Below, piece after piece: positions 1 through 7,743 of a stretch of DNA of 64,000 nucleotides (the stretch's first letter is position 1; each line of letters begins with the position of its first letter). A program made the position numbers and the translations under genes. The notes beneath the pieces are model-generated. The model was not told the DNA's origin and searched no databases. It saw nothing but the letters and a program-made list of their open reading frames with translations. Source of the DNA: Flavobacteriaceae bacterium (GTDB lineage: Bacteria; Bacteroidota; Bacteroidia; Flavobacteriales; Flavobacteriaceae); contig JALRDO010000010.1 of assembly GCA_023262185.1 (NCBI GenBank), positions 1 through 64,000 on the forward strand, in the 5' to 3' direction.

Positions 1-14
1 GATACGAGCATAAC

Positions 15-2225
15 TTAGATGTTTAGCCAGTAAGTTAGCTTTAAATTCACAGATCGTCCTCTTGGACCCCAGGTGGTCGTGAAATAGTTGTCGTTGTAAA
101 CTAAATAGAGGTCGGATAGCGGAGCAAAACGCCATTGCAATCTAGAATTGATTCCTAGATTGTCACGTTGATTACTGTATTGAATAAGCGTTGACCAAAA
201 TAGATTACGATTAAAAGTGTACTGAATCCTTGGACTGACTAGAAGTATGTTTGCCATTCCGTAATCATCCGGTAAAGTAATGTGGTCAAAATTGGTTCTT
301 AGTCCGATATTTATTTTTGGCTGAATTCTATACGTTATCTCATTTTCAATAGAAACCCTCTTGCCATTGTAAAATTGACCAATCTCTAATTGTGGATTGG
401 TAAAAAATTTTTTTTGGGGATTAGAGCGCAACTGAAGTTGTATTGTTGAATATCTATAACCCGTTTCACCTTCCAAATCTCTTGCGCCACTTTTCCTTGT
501 CGGATTAAAGCCATCAATTAAATAAGTATACGATTCACGAAAAGCAAATTCGAATTGTGATTGATTACGAAAATTTCCCTGGTAACCAAATTTTTTAAAG
601 TAATCGGTACGTTGATAATCCCTGCTTATTATAAGTGAATTACTCTGAAAAAAATCAAATATATGAGCGTTTATTAAACCCTTTTTAGGCCAAATAGTAT
701 AGGCTAATCTACCATCTAGTTTAAAAACATCTTTTCTTGGAATAAAACCAAGGTCTGAAACAAATTCAGAATCTATGTATGAAATATTTGCAAAACCACC
801 CCAATTCCTTGTATTGTAACGAAGGTTTGTACCCCAGGACAAATTGCCCTCGGAATCATCAGGCGAAAGCGATTTATGTAGATAAAATTTGCCATTGTAA
901 ACATTATCGGCTGACGCTAAATTGTAATCAATTCCTATAACTCTATTGAATTTCTGCGGAATTGATTCAATTTCGGAATTAAACTCGGTATTATGTTGAC
1001 GGTTAAGTATGAAACCTCCAATATTTGATCTTGAAAATACTTTTTGTTGGAAAGCAATCATTCCATTGTTTGTTGATGGAATATGGTTATCAAGGTCGGC
1101 TTCAGTTTGAACATTGAGAACACCTAATCTGAATTTGTCACCTATCTTTCCTGATAAGCGCGCTCCTACAACAATTGGATTTTCAATTGAATTACCCTCT
1201 TTGTCTCTTGCAATTCCAATTCTTCTAGAAAAAAATGGATTCGCATCCCGACCATTTCCAAATCCACCAAATAGATCATTATTATCTAAGAAAAATTGTC
1301 TTCTTTCTGGAAGCGAGACTTCAAATCTTGTAAGGTTAGTTATAAAATTATCTACTTCTACTTGAGAAAAATCAGGGTTTATTGTTAAATCTAGATTCAT
1401 TCCTTTTCCTACTGGAACCTTAAAATCGGCACCTACTGATGAATTCGAAAATTGATCTGTTCCAGATTCGAAATCTTTACTTCTACCTGCTGTAAAAAAT
1501 GGGATAAAAGCTAAAGAAGTACTAGAATTTCCTAATGGCTTTTCAAATTCTAGTAATCCTGTGAACGCTAGGTTTGCAATCATTTGAGGTTGAGGTACTC
1601 TAGACCAAGCGCTTTGCTCATTGGTTTGGGTATCAAAACGATAAGTATTTATACTCCAATATTTACTTCCATCTTGAAATTTTAATGAGTTCATTGGGAT
1701 AGCCATCTCAGCGCTGTAATAATTTTCTCCTATATAAGATTCCCCCCACCATTTTACATCCCAAGAAGTACTAAAATCAAAACGGTTAGACCCTCCATTA
1801 GCAATAAGTCCTTCTCTCATTACACCGAATGGATTAATGCCAAATAAAAATCCATTTGTACCATCATTAAATGTGTCAAATAGAATACTTATGTTATCTG
1901 TACCGGTTGCCCTATAGTCTCTTTGAAGAGAGTTTGTTACAAATTCTTTAGAATCAGTTTGCATAACAAATCCTACATAAATAAAATCATTATTATACAT
2001 TATTCGAAAGGATGAGTCCTTTCTTGCTGGTAAAGAATCAGTTGGGAAATTCTGAATATAACTTGATTGCACCTCTGCGTTACCCCATTGAGGCTCATTA
2101 AGTTTACCATCAATTTCAAATGGCTCTTCGGTAAAAAAAGCCTTTATGCTTCTGCGCTCTTGAGCGTTTACTCCACTAATTGCAAGAGCTATTAGTGCGA
2201 GCAAAAAAAGTTTCTTGATCATCAT
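15..2225 (-). CDS. DUF5916 outer-membrane protein with CBM9-like N-terminal domain
   Basis: A signal peptide (MMIKKLFLLALIALA...NAQ) is followed by a CBM9-like fold at about residues 30-240 (motif IDGKLNEPQW) and then a long region rich in alternating aromatic/polar strands ending in an aromatic residue near the C-terminus, as in DUF5916 proteins thought to sit as barrels in the outer membrane. The family is widespread in Bacteroidota; its function is not established, and carbohydrate binding is only inferred from the N-terminal fold. A longer reading frame begins with TTG at 2237, but that codon lies inside a -7 promoter element (2235-2242), so I start at the ATG at 2225 (736 residues). The gene is complete, with its stop at 15-17. 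Confidence 0.85.
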   Translation of the reverse strand: MMIKKLFLLALIALAISGVNAQERRSIKAFFTEEPFEIDGKLNEPQWGNAEVQSSYIQNFPTDSLPARKDSSFRIMYNNDFIYVGFVMQTDSKEFVTNSLQRDYRATGTDNISILFDTFNDGTNGFLFGINPFGVMREGLIANGGSNRFDFSTSWDVKWWGESYIGENYYSAEMAIPMNSLKFQDGSKYWSINTYRFDTQTNEQSAWSRVPQPQMIANLAFTGLLEFEKPLGNSSTSLAFIPFFTAGRSKDFESGTDQFSNSSVGADFKVPVGKGMNLDLTINPDFSQVEVDNFITNLTRFEVSLPERRQFFLDNNDLFGGFGNGRDANPFFSRRIGIARDKEGNSIENPIVVGARLSGKIGDKFRLGVLNVQTEADLDNHIPSTNNGMIAFQQKVFSRSNIGGFILNRQHNTEFNSEIESIPQKFNRVIGIDYNLASADNVYNGKFYLHKSLSPDDSEGNLSWGTNLRYNTRNWGGFANISYIDSEFVSDLGFIPRKDVFKLDGRLAYTIWPKKGLINAHIFDFFQSNSLIISRDYQRTDYFKKFGYQGNFRNQSQFEFAFRESYTYLIDGFNPTRKSGARDLEGETGYRYSTIQLQLRSNPQKKFFTNPQLEIGQFYNGKRVSIENEITYRIQPKINIGLRTNFDHITLPDDYGMANILLVSPRIQYTFNRNLFWSTLIQYSNQRDNLGINSRLQWRFAPLSDLYLVYNDNYFTTTWGPRGRSVNLKLTYWLNI

Positions 2226-2234
2226 GAATGGCTT

Positions 2235-2242
2235 CAAAAATA
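2235..2242 (-). promoter_or_regulatory. -7 promoter element for the DUF5916 gene
   Basis: On the minus strand the sequence reads TATTTTTG, matching the Bacteroidota -7 consensus TAnnTTTG. It ends 9 bases before the ATG at 2225. No convincing -33 TTG is seen at the right distance. Confidence 0.5.
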
Positions 2243-2355
2243 CGCGTTTTGGCGAACCGACATGTTAAAATTGTCTATTGTTCTAAACTTTCTTAAGGGT
2301 GCTCTGAATGAAGCCTAATGTTCGTTTAACTTTACCTTATTAATTTTTTTCGCTC

Positions 2356-3180
2356 ATGTTAAGCCTCATCTTAATTCTACTCAGCCTTCCGTCAGAAATA
2401 GAAATTAAAGAGCCTACCCATTTACCCATAGAACACATTGAAGTCGTTAATTCGAATGAAGAGGTATGGGGGCAAACAGGCCATCGCGTGGTGGGTCAAA
2501 TTGCTGAAGCTTATCTAAGTAAAAAAGCTAAAAAAGAGATCAATAGACTGTTAGACGGTCACAGTCTAGCTTTTGCCTCTACCATTGCTGATGAAATCAA
2601 GTCAGATCGGGCCTATGATTCCTTTGGGCCATGGCATTACGTCAATTATGAAATGGGAGGGCATTACGACCCTACTAATGCTGACGAAAGAGGAGACATT
2701 GTTTATGGCATTCAAAAGAGCGTTGAAGTTTTAGAAAGTGAAAGTTCGAGTGATGCCGACAAGCGCTTTTATTTAAAATTATTGATTCATTTCATCGGTG
2801 ATCTGCATCAACCTCTTCACGTGGGAAGGGCAGAAGACCAAGGAGGAAATCGCATTCAAGTAAGCTGGTTTTCAAGAACTTCGAATCTACATCGTGTATG
2901 GGATTCAGATCTAATTGATGGGTACAGCATGGGTTATGATGAGCTGGCACAAGAATTATTGCGATCAACTACTAAAGAGGAACACGCTGCGCTAGCCAAA
3001 GGCACCTATTTAGATTGGGTAGAAGAGTCTCATCAAATTGTCGAGCGTATTTACGCTTCAGCCTCAAGCGAAGATCGTTTAGGGTATCGCTACACCTATG
3101 ATTTTAATCCACTACTGTTTGAGCAGTTAGCTAAAGGTGGAATTCGTTTAGCTAAAGTTTTAAATGAGCTTTTTGATTGA
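2356..3180 (+). CDS. S1/P1-type zinc-dependent nuclease
   Basis: The protein (274 residues) has the S1/P1 nuclease signature: WGQTGHRVVG near residue 38, PWHYVNYE, then LIHFIGDLHQPLHVG and NLHRVWDSDLID. These supply the His/Asp ligands of the trinuclear zinc site. Such enzymes cut single-stranded DNA or RNA and 3'-nucleotides and are usually exported. The start gives a hydrophobic N-terminus (MLSLILILLSLPS) that resembles a signal or anchor, but 37 residues precede the Trp that is the mature N-terminus in studied P1 nucleases, and no clear signal-peptidase site sits just before it. The gene stands alone and ends 3 bases before the convergent DUF2805 gene. Confidence 0.88.
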   Translation: MLSLILILLSLPSEIEIKEPTHLPIEHIEVVNSNEEVWGQTGHRVVGQIAEAYLSKKAKKEINRLLDGHSLAFASTIADEIKSDRAYDSFGPWHYVNYEMGGHYDPTNADERGDIVYGIQKSVEVLESESSSDADKRFYLKLLIHFIGDLHQPLHVGRAEDQGGNRIQVSWFSRTSNLHRVWDSDLIDGYSMGYDELAQELLRSTTKEEHAALAKGTYLDWVEESHQIVERIYASASSEDRLGYRYTYDFNPLLFEQLAKGGIRLAKVLNELFD

Positions 3181-3182
3181 GG

Positions 3183-3479
3183 TCAACGGCGTTTTGAAAC
3201 TTTATTCATGCTGATGTGACGCTGTCTGCTGCATTTAAAGCGACTGATATCTTCTGAACGTTTCTTTACGTGCTTGGTTGCACGGCCCTGAACACGTTCG
3301 CGCCACATTCTAAAACTTGAGGCTTTCATCTCTCGTCTCATGAGGTCAATAACTTGTCTCTCACTAAGCCCAAATTGAAAGGTTATAGCATCGAAAGGAG
3401 TGCGATCTTCCCATGCCATTTCGATGATGCGCTCAATCTCAGCCTCTGATAGCTTAAGGATAGTGGATTCTTTTTTCAT
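3183..3479 (-). CDS. TIGR03643/DUF2805 family small protein
   Basis: This basic protein of 98 residues has a helix-turn-helix-like core (IERIIEMAWEDRTPFDAI, FGLSERQVIDLMRREM) followed by SSFRMWRERVQGR and a Lys/Arg-rich tail. It matches my memory of the TIGR03643 (DUF2805) family. The core suggests nucleic-acid binding, but no function is established. Its start overlaps the end of alkB by 4 bases, so the two are probably translationally coupled in an araC-alkB-DUF2805 operon. The C-terminal tail (about residues 75-98) is very basic and looks disordered. Confidence 0.8.
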   Translation of the reverse strand: MKKESTILKLSEAEIERIIEMAWEDRTPFDAITFQFGLSERQVIDLMRREMKASSFRMWRERVQGRATKHVKKRSEDISRFKCSRQRHISMNKVSKRR

Positions 3480-4066
3480 AGCCCTTCAAAGATATAGCGA
3501 AAAGTCAAATTGATTCTTGGTGCTTTGGGGGATTGGGTTTTTGGCAGTTGATGTTTGAAGTCTTTTTGACTCGCGCCAGCCATCAACAGAAGACTGCCAT
3601 GGGTCAGGTCAATAGTTCTCTTAAGGGTTTTGTCCCTTTTGTGCTTGATGTGAAATCGGCGAGTTGCCCCTAGACTTAGTGAGGCAATAACGGGTTGAGA
3701 ACCTAGTTCTGGCTCGTCATCGGCATGCCAGCCATTACTGTCTTTTTCGTTTCGGTAAAGATTGAACAGACAACTGTTATAGCGATGTCGGGTAACGTCT
3801 TCAATATCGCTCTTGAGTTGTTTCATTTTCTCGTTGAAGGAGAAGGCTTCAAGCGTTAATCCGGCATAAGTGTATGATCTTTCTTCATCGGCATAAAGGG
3901 CGGTCAGTCGAGGTTGATCGTAAACTTTTCCAAAAACCTTTACCTGCTCAGAGCGCCATTGCACCGTTGAGTAAAAGTGTTCAAACCAGCTATCAGCATC
4001 GATTTGATTAAGAAAGTCTTCCCAAATCAAAAGCTTAGCGGTTCCTAAAGATAAATCGATCATCAT
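3476..4066 (-). CDS. AlkB-family 2-oxoglutarate/Fe(II)-dependent dioxygenase
   Basis: The protein (196 residues) resembles the AlkB/ALKBH2-3 group that removes alkyl groups from bases in DNA or RNA by oxidation. The iron ligands H114 and D116 (GWHADDE) and H172 (FKHQLPK) are present, as are the 2-oxoglutarate arginine R184 in PRINLTFR and the R190 typical of DNA repair members. The substrate-side motif RHRYNSCLFNLYRN precedes the metal site. The length is usual for short bacterial AlkB proteins. It lies between an AraC-type regulator and a DUF2805 gene, overlapping both by 4 bases. That suggests co-transcription and possibly an induced repair response, which is inference. Confidence 0.9.
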   Translation of the reverse strand: MMIDLSLGTAKLLIWEDFLNQIDADSWFEHFYSTVQWRSEQVKVFGKVYDQPRLTALYADEERSYTYAGLTLEAFSFNEKMKQLKSDIEDVTRHRYNSCLFNLYRNEKDSNGWHADDEPELGSQPVIASLSLGATRRFHIKHKRDKTLKRTIDLTHGSLLLMAGASQKDFKHQLPKTQSPKAPRINLTFRYIFEGL

Positions 4067-4932
4067 GTTGAAATAACATTTCTCATTTCATGTCGATAGG
4101 CAGAGGGAGACATTCCGGTAAAGGTTTTAAAGAGCCTGGTAAAGTGTGAGACATTTTGAAATCCGGCTTCAAAGGCGATGTCGCTAATCGCCATTTCTTT
4201 TTCTGCAAGTAGTTTTGAGGCATGCACAAGTCGGTACTCGTTCACAAACTGGGTAAAGGTTTTGCTGGTTGTTTTTTTGAAATACCTACAAAATGAAGGT
4301 TCTGTCATTCCTGATAACGAAGAAACCGTTTCAAGCGGTATGGGTTGCTGAAAATTGTTTTTGACGTAGTTAAAAACCTTGTTGATTCTGTTTTGTTCAC
4401 TAACCTCGGTTGAGATGGCAAATTTTTCAGCGTTCAGAATAGTCATTTCTGTTGAAAGACTTAATTGATGCAGAATATCGAGAATACTCAAGAGTCGCTT
4501 GAATCCATCCAGCTCGTCTAATCCTTCCATAGCTGAACCAATTCTTGACTTTGTATCTCCATGAAAGGCGAGCCCTTGTTCAGCCATGCTAAAAAGGGAT
4601 TTAAGTTTTTCCATTTCGGGGATGTCGAAAAATCCTTGGCCTAAAAAATCTTCCCTGAATTGAACAAGGGTTTCTTTCCTGTTCCCGGTAGAGCGGTCTG
4701 TAAACCCACAATGCGGCAGGTTCTTACCAATCAAAATAAGATCACCATCATTGAAGTACGACATGTGCGTTCCAATCTGGCGTTTTCCTGATCCTCCATT
4801 GATATAAACAAGTTCAATTTCAGGGTGATAATGCCAGCTCTTGTAATGGTTGACATTATACTCATCAAAGGTTTCAAGCTTGAAGGAGTTGCCAAATACG
4901 GGGGTAATGATCTCAAAAGCAAGTTGTTGCAT
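4063..4932 (-). CDS. AraC-family transcriptional regulator with cupin-like N-terminal domain
   Basis: The protein (289 residues) has an N-terminal cupin-like sensor (residues about 20-100, with HYHPEIELVYINGGSG and LPHCGF) and a C-terminal pair of AraC helix-turn-helices (about 190-285, with SGMTEPSFCRYFKK and AFEAGFQNVSHFTRLFK). Similar regulators often respond to sugars or other small effectors; the effector here is unknown. It is not an Ada protein, since it lacks the N-terminal Cys4 zinc site and a methyltransferase domain, although it heads an operon with alkB. It is transcribed away from the small secreted protein gene at 5130. Confidence 0.87.
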   Translation of the reverse strand: MQQLAFEIITPVFGNSFKLETFDEYNVNHYKSWHYHPEIELVYINGGSGKRQIGTHMSYFNDGDLILIGKNLPHCGFTDRSTGNRKETLVQFREDFLGQGFFDIPEMEKLKSLFSMAEQGLAFHGDTKSRIGSAMEGLDELDGFKRLLSILDILHQLSLSTEMTILNAEKFAISTEVSEQNRINKVFNYVKNNFQQPIPLETVSSLSGMTEPSFCRYFKKTTSKTFTQFVNEYRLVHASKLLAEKEMAISDIAFEAGFQNVSHFTRLFKTFTGMSPSAYRHEMRNVIST

Positions 4933-4968
4933 GATATTTTTTCGTCTTTAACGCTCCAATTACTGTCA

Positions 4969-4976
4969 CAAAATTA
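4969..4976 (-). promoter_or_regulatory. -7 promoter element for the araC-alkB operon
   Basis: On the minus strand this reads TAATTTTG, matching TAnnTTTG. It lies 36 bases upstream of the araC start codon. No good -33 box was identified. Confidence 0.4.
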
Positions 4977-5076
4977 ACCTTAAATTGACATTAATTGGTA
5001 TATCATACCTTAATTAGGGTTAAAATAGTGCATAAATCTGACAACCTTAGAAAAGTAATGGGGTTAAACAGGGGGG

Positions 5077-5084
5077 TATATTTG
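5077..5084 (+). promoter_or_regulatory. -7 promoter element for the small secreted protein gene
   Basis: TATATTTG matches TAnnTTTG exactly and is preceded by a G-run. It lies 45 bases before the ATG at 5130. The longer reading frame starting at 4995 would span this promoter, which supports the internal start. Confidence 0.5.
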
Positions 5085-5129
5085 CAGTATCAATCATCAA
5101 TCAAAAAACGAACTGTCAAAAAAACTGTT

Positions 5130-5474
5130 ATGAAAAAGTCTTTATTTACTTTCTTACTTGTTGCTGTTGCAACTGTTTCTTTCGCAAATGTTTCTTTAGT
5201 AAAATCTACAGGGATCTTTGAAAACGTTCTTACAGAGGACCCAACATTTGTTAGAAAAGGTGAAAAATTAGTAATCAGTTTCTTAAATGCTGATCTAGAG
5301 CCGGTTGAAATCCGTATCACAGACTCAAAAAACAACCTAGTTTTCGCTCAAGAATTCGAAGGTGATTTCATCGTTCAAAAGGCATTCGATTTCTCGAAAG
5401 CACAGCGCGATGACTATAAAGTAGTTGTAGCTTACAAATCAATCGCGGTTGGTCAAATTGTTGAGGTACAATAG
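5130..5474 (+). CDS. Small secreted protein of unknown function (114 residues)
   Basis: A clear signal peptide (MKKSLFTFLLVAVATVSFA) precedes a domain of about 90 residues with alternating short strands (KLVISFLNADLEPVEIRI, FDFSKAQRDDYKVVVAY). The pattern resembles the beta-sandwich of short secreted Bacteroidota proteins related to C-terminal sorting-like domains. No catalytic motif is visible and I cannot name a function. I chose the ATG at 5130 because the longer frame lacks a signal peptide and crosses the promoter. It is a single-gene unit with its own strong terminator at 5494-5524. Confidence 0.7.
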   Translation: MKKSLFTFLLVAVATVSFANVSLVKSTGIFENVLTEDPTFVRKGEKLVISFLNADLEPVEIRITDSKNNLVFAQEFEGDFIVQKAFDFSKAQRDDYKVVVAYKSIAVGQIVEVQ

Positions 5475-5493
5475 TTTAGTTAATTGTTAAGGT

Positions 5494-5524
5494 AAAAAAG
5501 CCCCTCATTTGAGGGGCTTTTTTT
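5494..5524. terminator. Bidirectional intrinsic terminator between the small secreted protein gene and htpG
   Basis: A near-perfect hairpin (stem core GCCCCTC/GAGGGGC, loop ATTT) is flanked by an A-run on the left and a T-run on the right. It can therefore end transcription from both convergent genes. Confidence 0.9.
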
Positions 5525-5534
5525 ATGGATTAAC

Positions 5535-7421
5535 TTACTTGATCATCTCTACACTTCTTGTAATAAAGTCTGAAAGCTCTTTACCTTTTAGAATACCCTT
5601 AGATAAGCGTGCGAGATCAACGCCTTGTTGTATGAGGCGTTTGCGTTTTTTTTCTGTTTTGGCTTCGAAGATCTCTCCGATTAGTGGGTGATTGGTATTT
5701 ACTACGAGATTGAACATATCCGGTATAGACCCTATTCCCATGATGCCACTTGACCCTGTTTGTTGCATGTCTTTCATTCTTCTCATGAATTCTGGTTCAG
5801 TAAGCATGAATGGGAGAGCCTCACTACTTAATCCTTCAGTTTGAACGATGTATCCAAAAGATTTGACGGTATCTTCTACTAGAGTCTTGAGTTCTTCTTG
5901 TTGTTTTTCATCCAGTTTAGATAGGTTAGTTTCTTCTTTCTTGATGAGGTTTTCAACGGCATCAGCATCCACTCGAGCAAATTGAACCTCCTTTAATTCA
6001 CTCTCTAGTTTTTGGATGAGATGCGGAGCAATAGGTGAGTCAAGAAGTAATACAGTGTATCCTTTCTGCTTGGCCTGTTCAATGTAGGTATGCTGCTGAT
6101 CAGGCTTTGTCGCATAGAGGTAAACAGTCTTGTTGTCTTTGTCTTTATGAAGTTCTTTTACACGCTCCTCCAGTTCTTCATAGGTGAGGTATTCTCCATC
6201 TGTGGTGGGGTAGAGGGTAAATTTTTGTGCCTTCTCAAAGAATTTTTCTTCGGTCAGCATACCGTACTCAATGACGACCTTTATGTCGTTCCATTTTTCT
6301 TCAAAGTCTTTTCGGTCTTCTTTAAATAGACTCTGCAATTTATCCGCTACCTTTCGGGTGATGTATGAGGTGATCTTTTTAACCGAACTGTCAGCTTGTA
6401 AATAAGATCTAGATACATTGAGCGGAATATCTGGAGAGTCGATCACCCCTTTCAGCATAGTCAAGAATTCTGGAACAATTCCCTCGACATTATCCGTGAC
6501 AAAAACCTGGTTTTGATACAGTTGAATGCGATCCTTTTGAATCGACAAGTCGTTGGTTAGTTTTGGAAAGAAAAGGATCCCAGTCAAATGAAATGGATAA
6601 TCTACGTTTAGGTGAATGTGAAAGAGGGGACTTTCAAATTGCATGGGGTAGAGCTCTCGATAGAAAGCCGTATAATCTTCTTCTTTAAGATCCGCCGGGG
6701 CTTTGGTCCATGCCGGATCGGTATTGTTAATGATGGCATCTACTTCTTGAGTCGGAACCGGATCGTCTTCTTTAGCTCCTTCGGGTTTGTCAAGGGTCTC
6801 AGTTCGTGTGCCGAATTTGATAGGGATCGGCATGAACTTGTTGTACTTGGTTAACAAGCCCTGAATTGTTGACTCTTTTAGGTATGAAGCGGCGTCTTCC
6901 GATATATGCAATATGATTTCAGTACCTCTTTCAGATTTGTCATGAGCTTCTAGTGAGAATTCTGGTGAACCGTCACAAGACCAGTGAACAGCTGGAGCAT
7001 CGGTATAGCTTTTGGAAATAAGCTCTACCTTGTCTGCCACCATAAAAGCTGAATAGAAGCCAAGTCCGAAGTGACCAATAATACCTGCGTCTTTAGCACT
7101 GTCTTTGTACTTGTCGAGAAATTCTTCAGCACCAGAAAAAGCTACCTCATTGATGTATTTCTTTACTTCTTCTTCGCTCATACCAATACCTTGGTCGATG
7201 ACGTGAAGCGTTTTGTTTTCTTTATTGATTTTCACCTCGATTATAGGAGTGCCATATTCGACCTTTGCCTCGCCAATGCCGGTGAGGTGTTTCAGCTTCA
7301 GGGTGGCATCTGTGGCATTAGAGATCAATTCTCTCAAAAAGATTTCTTGGTCGCTGTAGAGAAATTTTTTGATCAGTGGAAAGATGTTATCCACCGAAAC
7401 ATTAATTTTTCCTTTTTCCAT
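5535..7421 (-). CDS. htpG: Molecular chaperone HtpG (Hsp90)
   Basis: The protein (628 residues) is a full-length bacterial Hsp90. The N-terminal GHKL ATPase domain has NATDATLKL, DQGIGMS and GHFGLGFYS; the middle domain follows with FFPKL and LNVSRSYLQ; the C-terminal dimerisation domain ends at VEMIK. It refolds client proteins with ATP in the cytoplasm. The gene is monocistronic, facing the small secreted protein gene across a shared terminator. An inverted repeat at 7476-7497, 55 bases upstream of the start, is a candidate heat-shock operator. Length and motifs leave little doubt. Confidence 0.98.
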   Translation of the reverse strand: MEKGKINVSVDNIFPLIKKFLYSDQEIFLRELISNATDATLKLKHLTGIGEAKVEYGTPIIEVKINKENKTLHVIDQGIGMSEEEVKKYINEVAFSGAEEFLDKYKDSAKDAGIIGHFGLGFYSAFMVADKVELISKSYTDAPAVHWSCDGSPEFSLEAHDKSERGTEIILHISEDAASYLKESTIQGLLTKYNKFMPIPIKFGTRTETLDKPEGAKEDDPVPTQEVDAIINNTDPAWTKAPADLKEEDYTAFYRELYPMQFESPLFHIHLNVDYPFHLTGILFFPKLTNDLSIQKDRIQLYQNQVFVTDNVEGIVPEFLTMLKGVIDSPDIPLNVSRSYLQADSSVKKITSYITRKVADKLQSLFKEDRKDFEEKWNDIKVVIEYGMLTEEKFFEKAQKFTLYPTTDGEYLTYEELEERVKELHKDKDNKTVYLYATKPDQQHTYIEQAKQKGYTVLLLDSPIAPHLIQKLESELKEVQFARVDADAVENLIKKEETNLSKLDEKQQEELKTLVEDTVKSFGYIVQTEGLSSEALPFMLTEPEFMRRMKDMQQTGSSGIMGIGSIPDMFNLVVNTNHPLIGEIFEAKTEKKRKRLIQQGVDLARLSKGILKGKELSDFITRSVEMIK

Positions 7422-7475
7422 GGTGTTTGTGTTTTTCTTTCAGTGAAACCAAAAAGAATACCATCTTCATTGCGG

Positions 7476-7497
7476 CTGACAACATGACACCTGTCAG
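7476..7497. promoter_or_regulatory. Inverted repeat CTGACA-N10-TGTCAG upstream of htpG
   Basis: Six-base arms pair exactly, and a second TGACA sits between them (7485-7489), forming an alternative TGACA-CC-TGTCA. Its position, 55-76 bases before the htpG start, would suit an operator for a heat-shock regulator. This is inferred from symmetry and position only. Confidence 0.35.
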
Positions 7498-7530
7498 GCT
7501 AAAAAATTATTTAAAAAATGTTTAATTATT

Positions 7531-7562
7531 TTTTGTTTTAAATAAACAAAATGTATATTTGA
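7531..7562 (+). promoter_or_regulatory. Promoter-like TTG-N18-TATATTTG reading toward the hairpin and TetR gene
   Basis: A TTG in the T-run is followed after 18 bases by TATATTTG, an exact match to TAnnTTTG. The predicted transcript would start near 7567 and meet the hairpin at 7631-7665 about 65 bases later. Confidence 0.45.
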
Positions 7563-7566
7563 AGTG

Positions 7567-7670
7567 TTGTGGGAAATTTGCTATGAAAAAATTCTAGCAA
7601 CGATTTTGTTTATTTATTGGTTAGGTTGTTGAAAGCGCCCTCTCGAAGAATGAGAGGGCGCTTTCTATTA
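7567..7670 (+). ncRNA. Possible small RNA or structured leader of about 100 nt
   Basis: A promoter-like element ends at 7562 and a 14-bp perfect hairpin ends at 7665. The only reading frame between them is a trivial four-codon one. The unit could be an independent small RNA ending at the hairpin, or the attenuated leader of the TetR gene. The poor T-run after the stem argues against strong termination. No known RNA family is recognised. Confidence 0.3.
7631..7665 (+). terminator. 14-bp perfect hairpin, possible terminator
   Basis: The arms GAAAGCGCCCTCTC and GAGAGGGCGCTTTC pair perfectly around a 7-base loop. The following sequence (TATTAG) has only a weak T content, so it may be a terminator with a poor tail or another kind of structured element. 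Confidence 0.45.
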
Positions 7671-7743
7671 GAACCTATTTCTTCTCTCTATCCTCAGCGG
7701 TTTATTGTTTAGTTTATATTAGATTTGTGTAAACAAAATTCAC

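Larger units (their letters stand above)
7422..7743. other. 322-bp intergenic region between htpG and the TetR gene
   Basis: No credible protein gene is present. The region holds an inverted repeat near the htpG side (7476-7497), a rightward promoter-like pair (7531-7562), a four-codon ATG-to-TAG string (near 7582), and a strong GC-rich hairpin (7631-7665). Together these suggest a short untranslated transcript or a long structured leader for the TetR gene. Confidence 0.6.

Noticed and set aside
7071-7487. A 138-codon plus-strand frame opposite the 5' part of htpG
   Set aside because: It is the mirror of a highly conserved htpG region, is rich in Phe/Val runs typical of antisense frames and has no recognisable domain.
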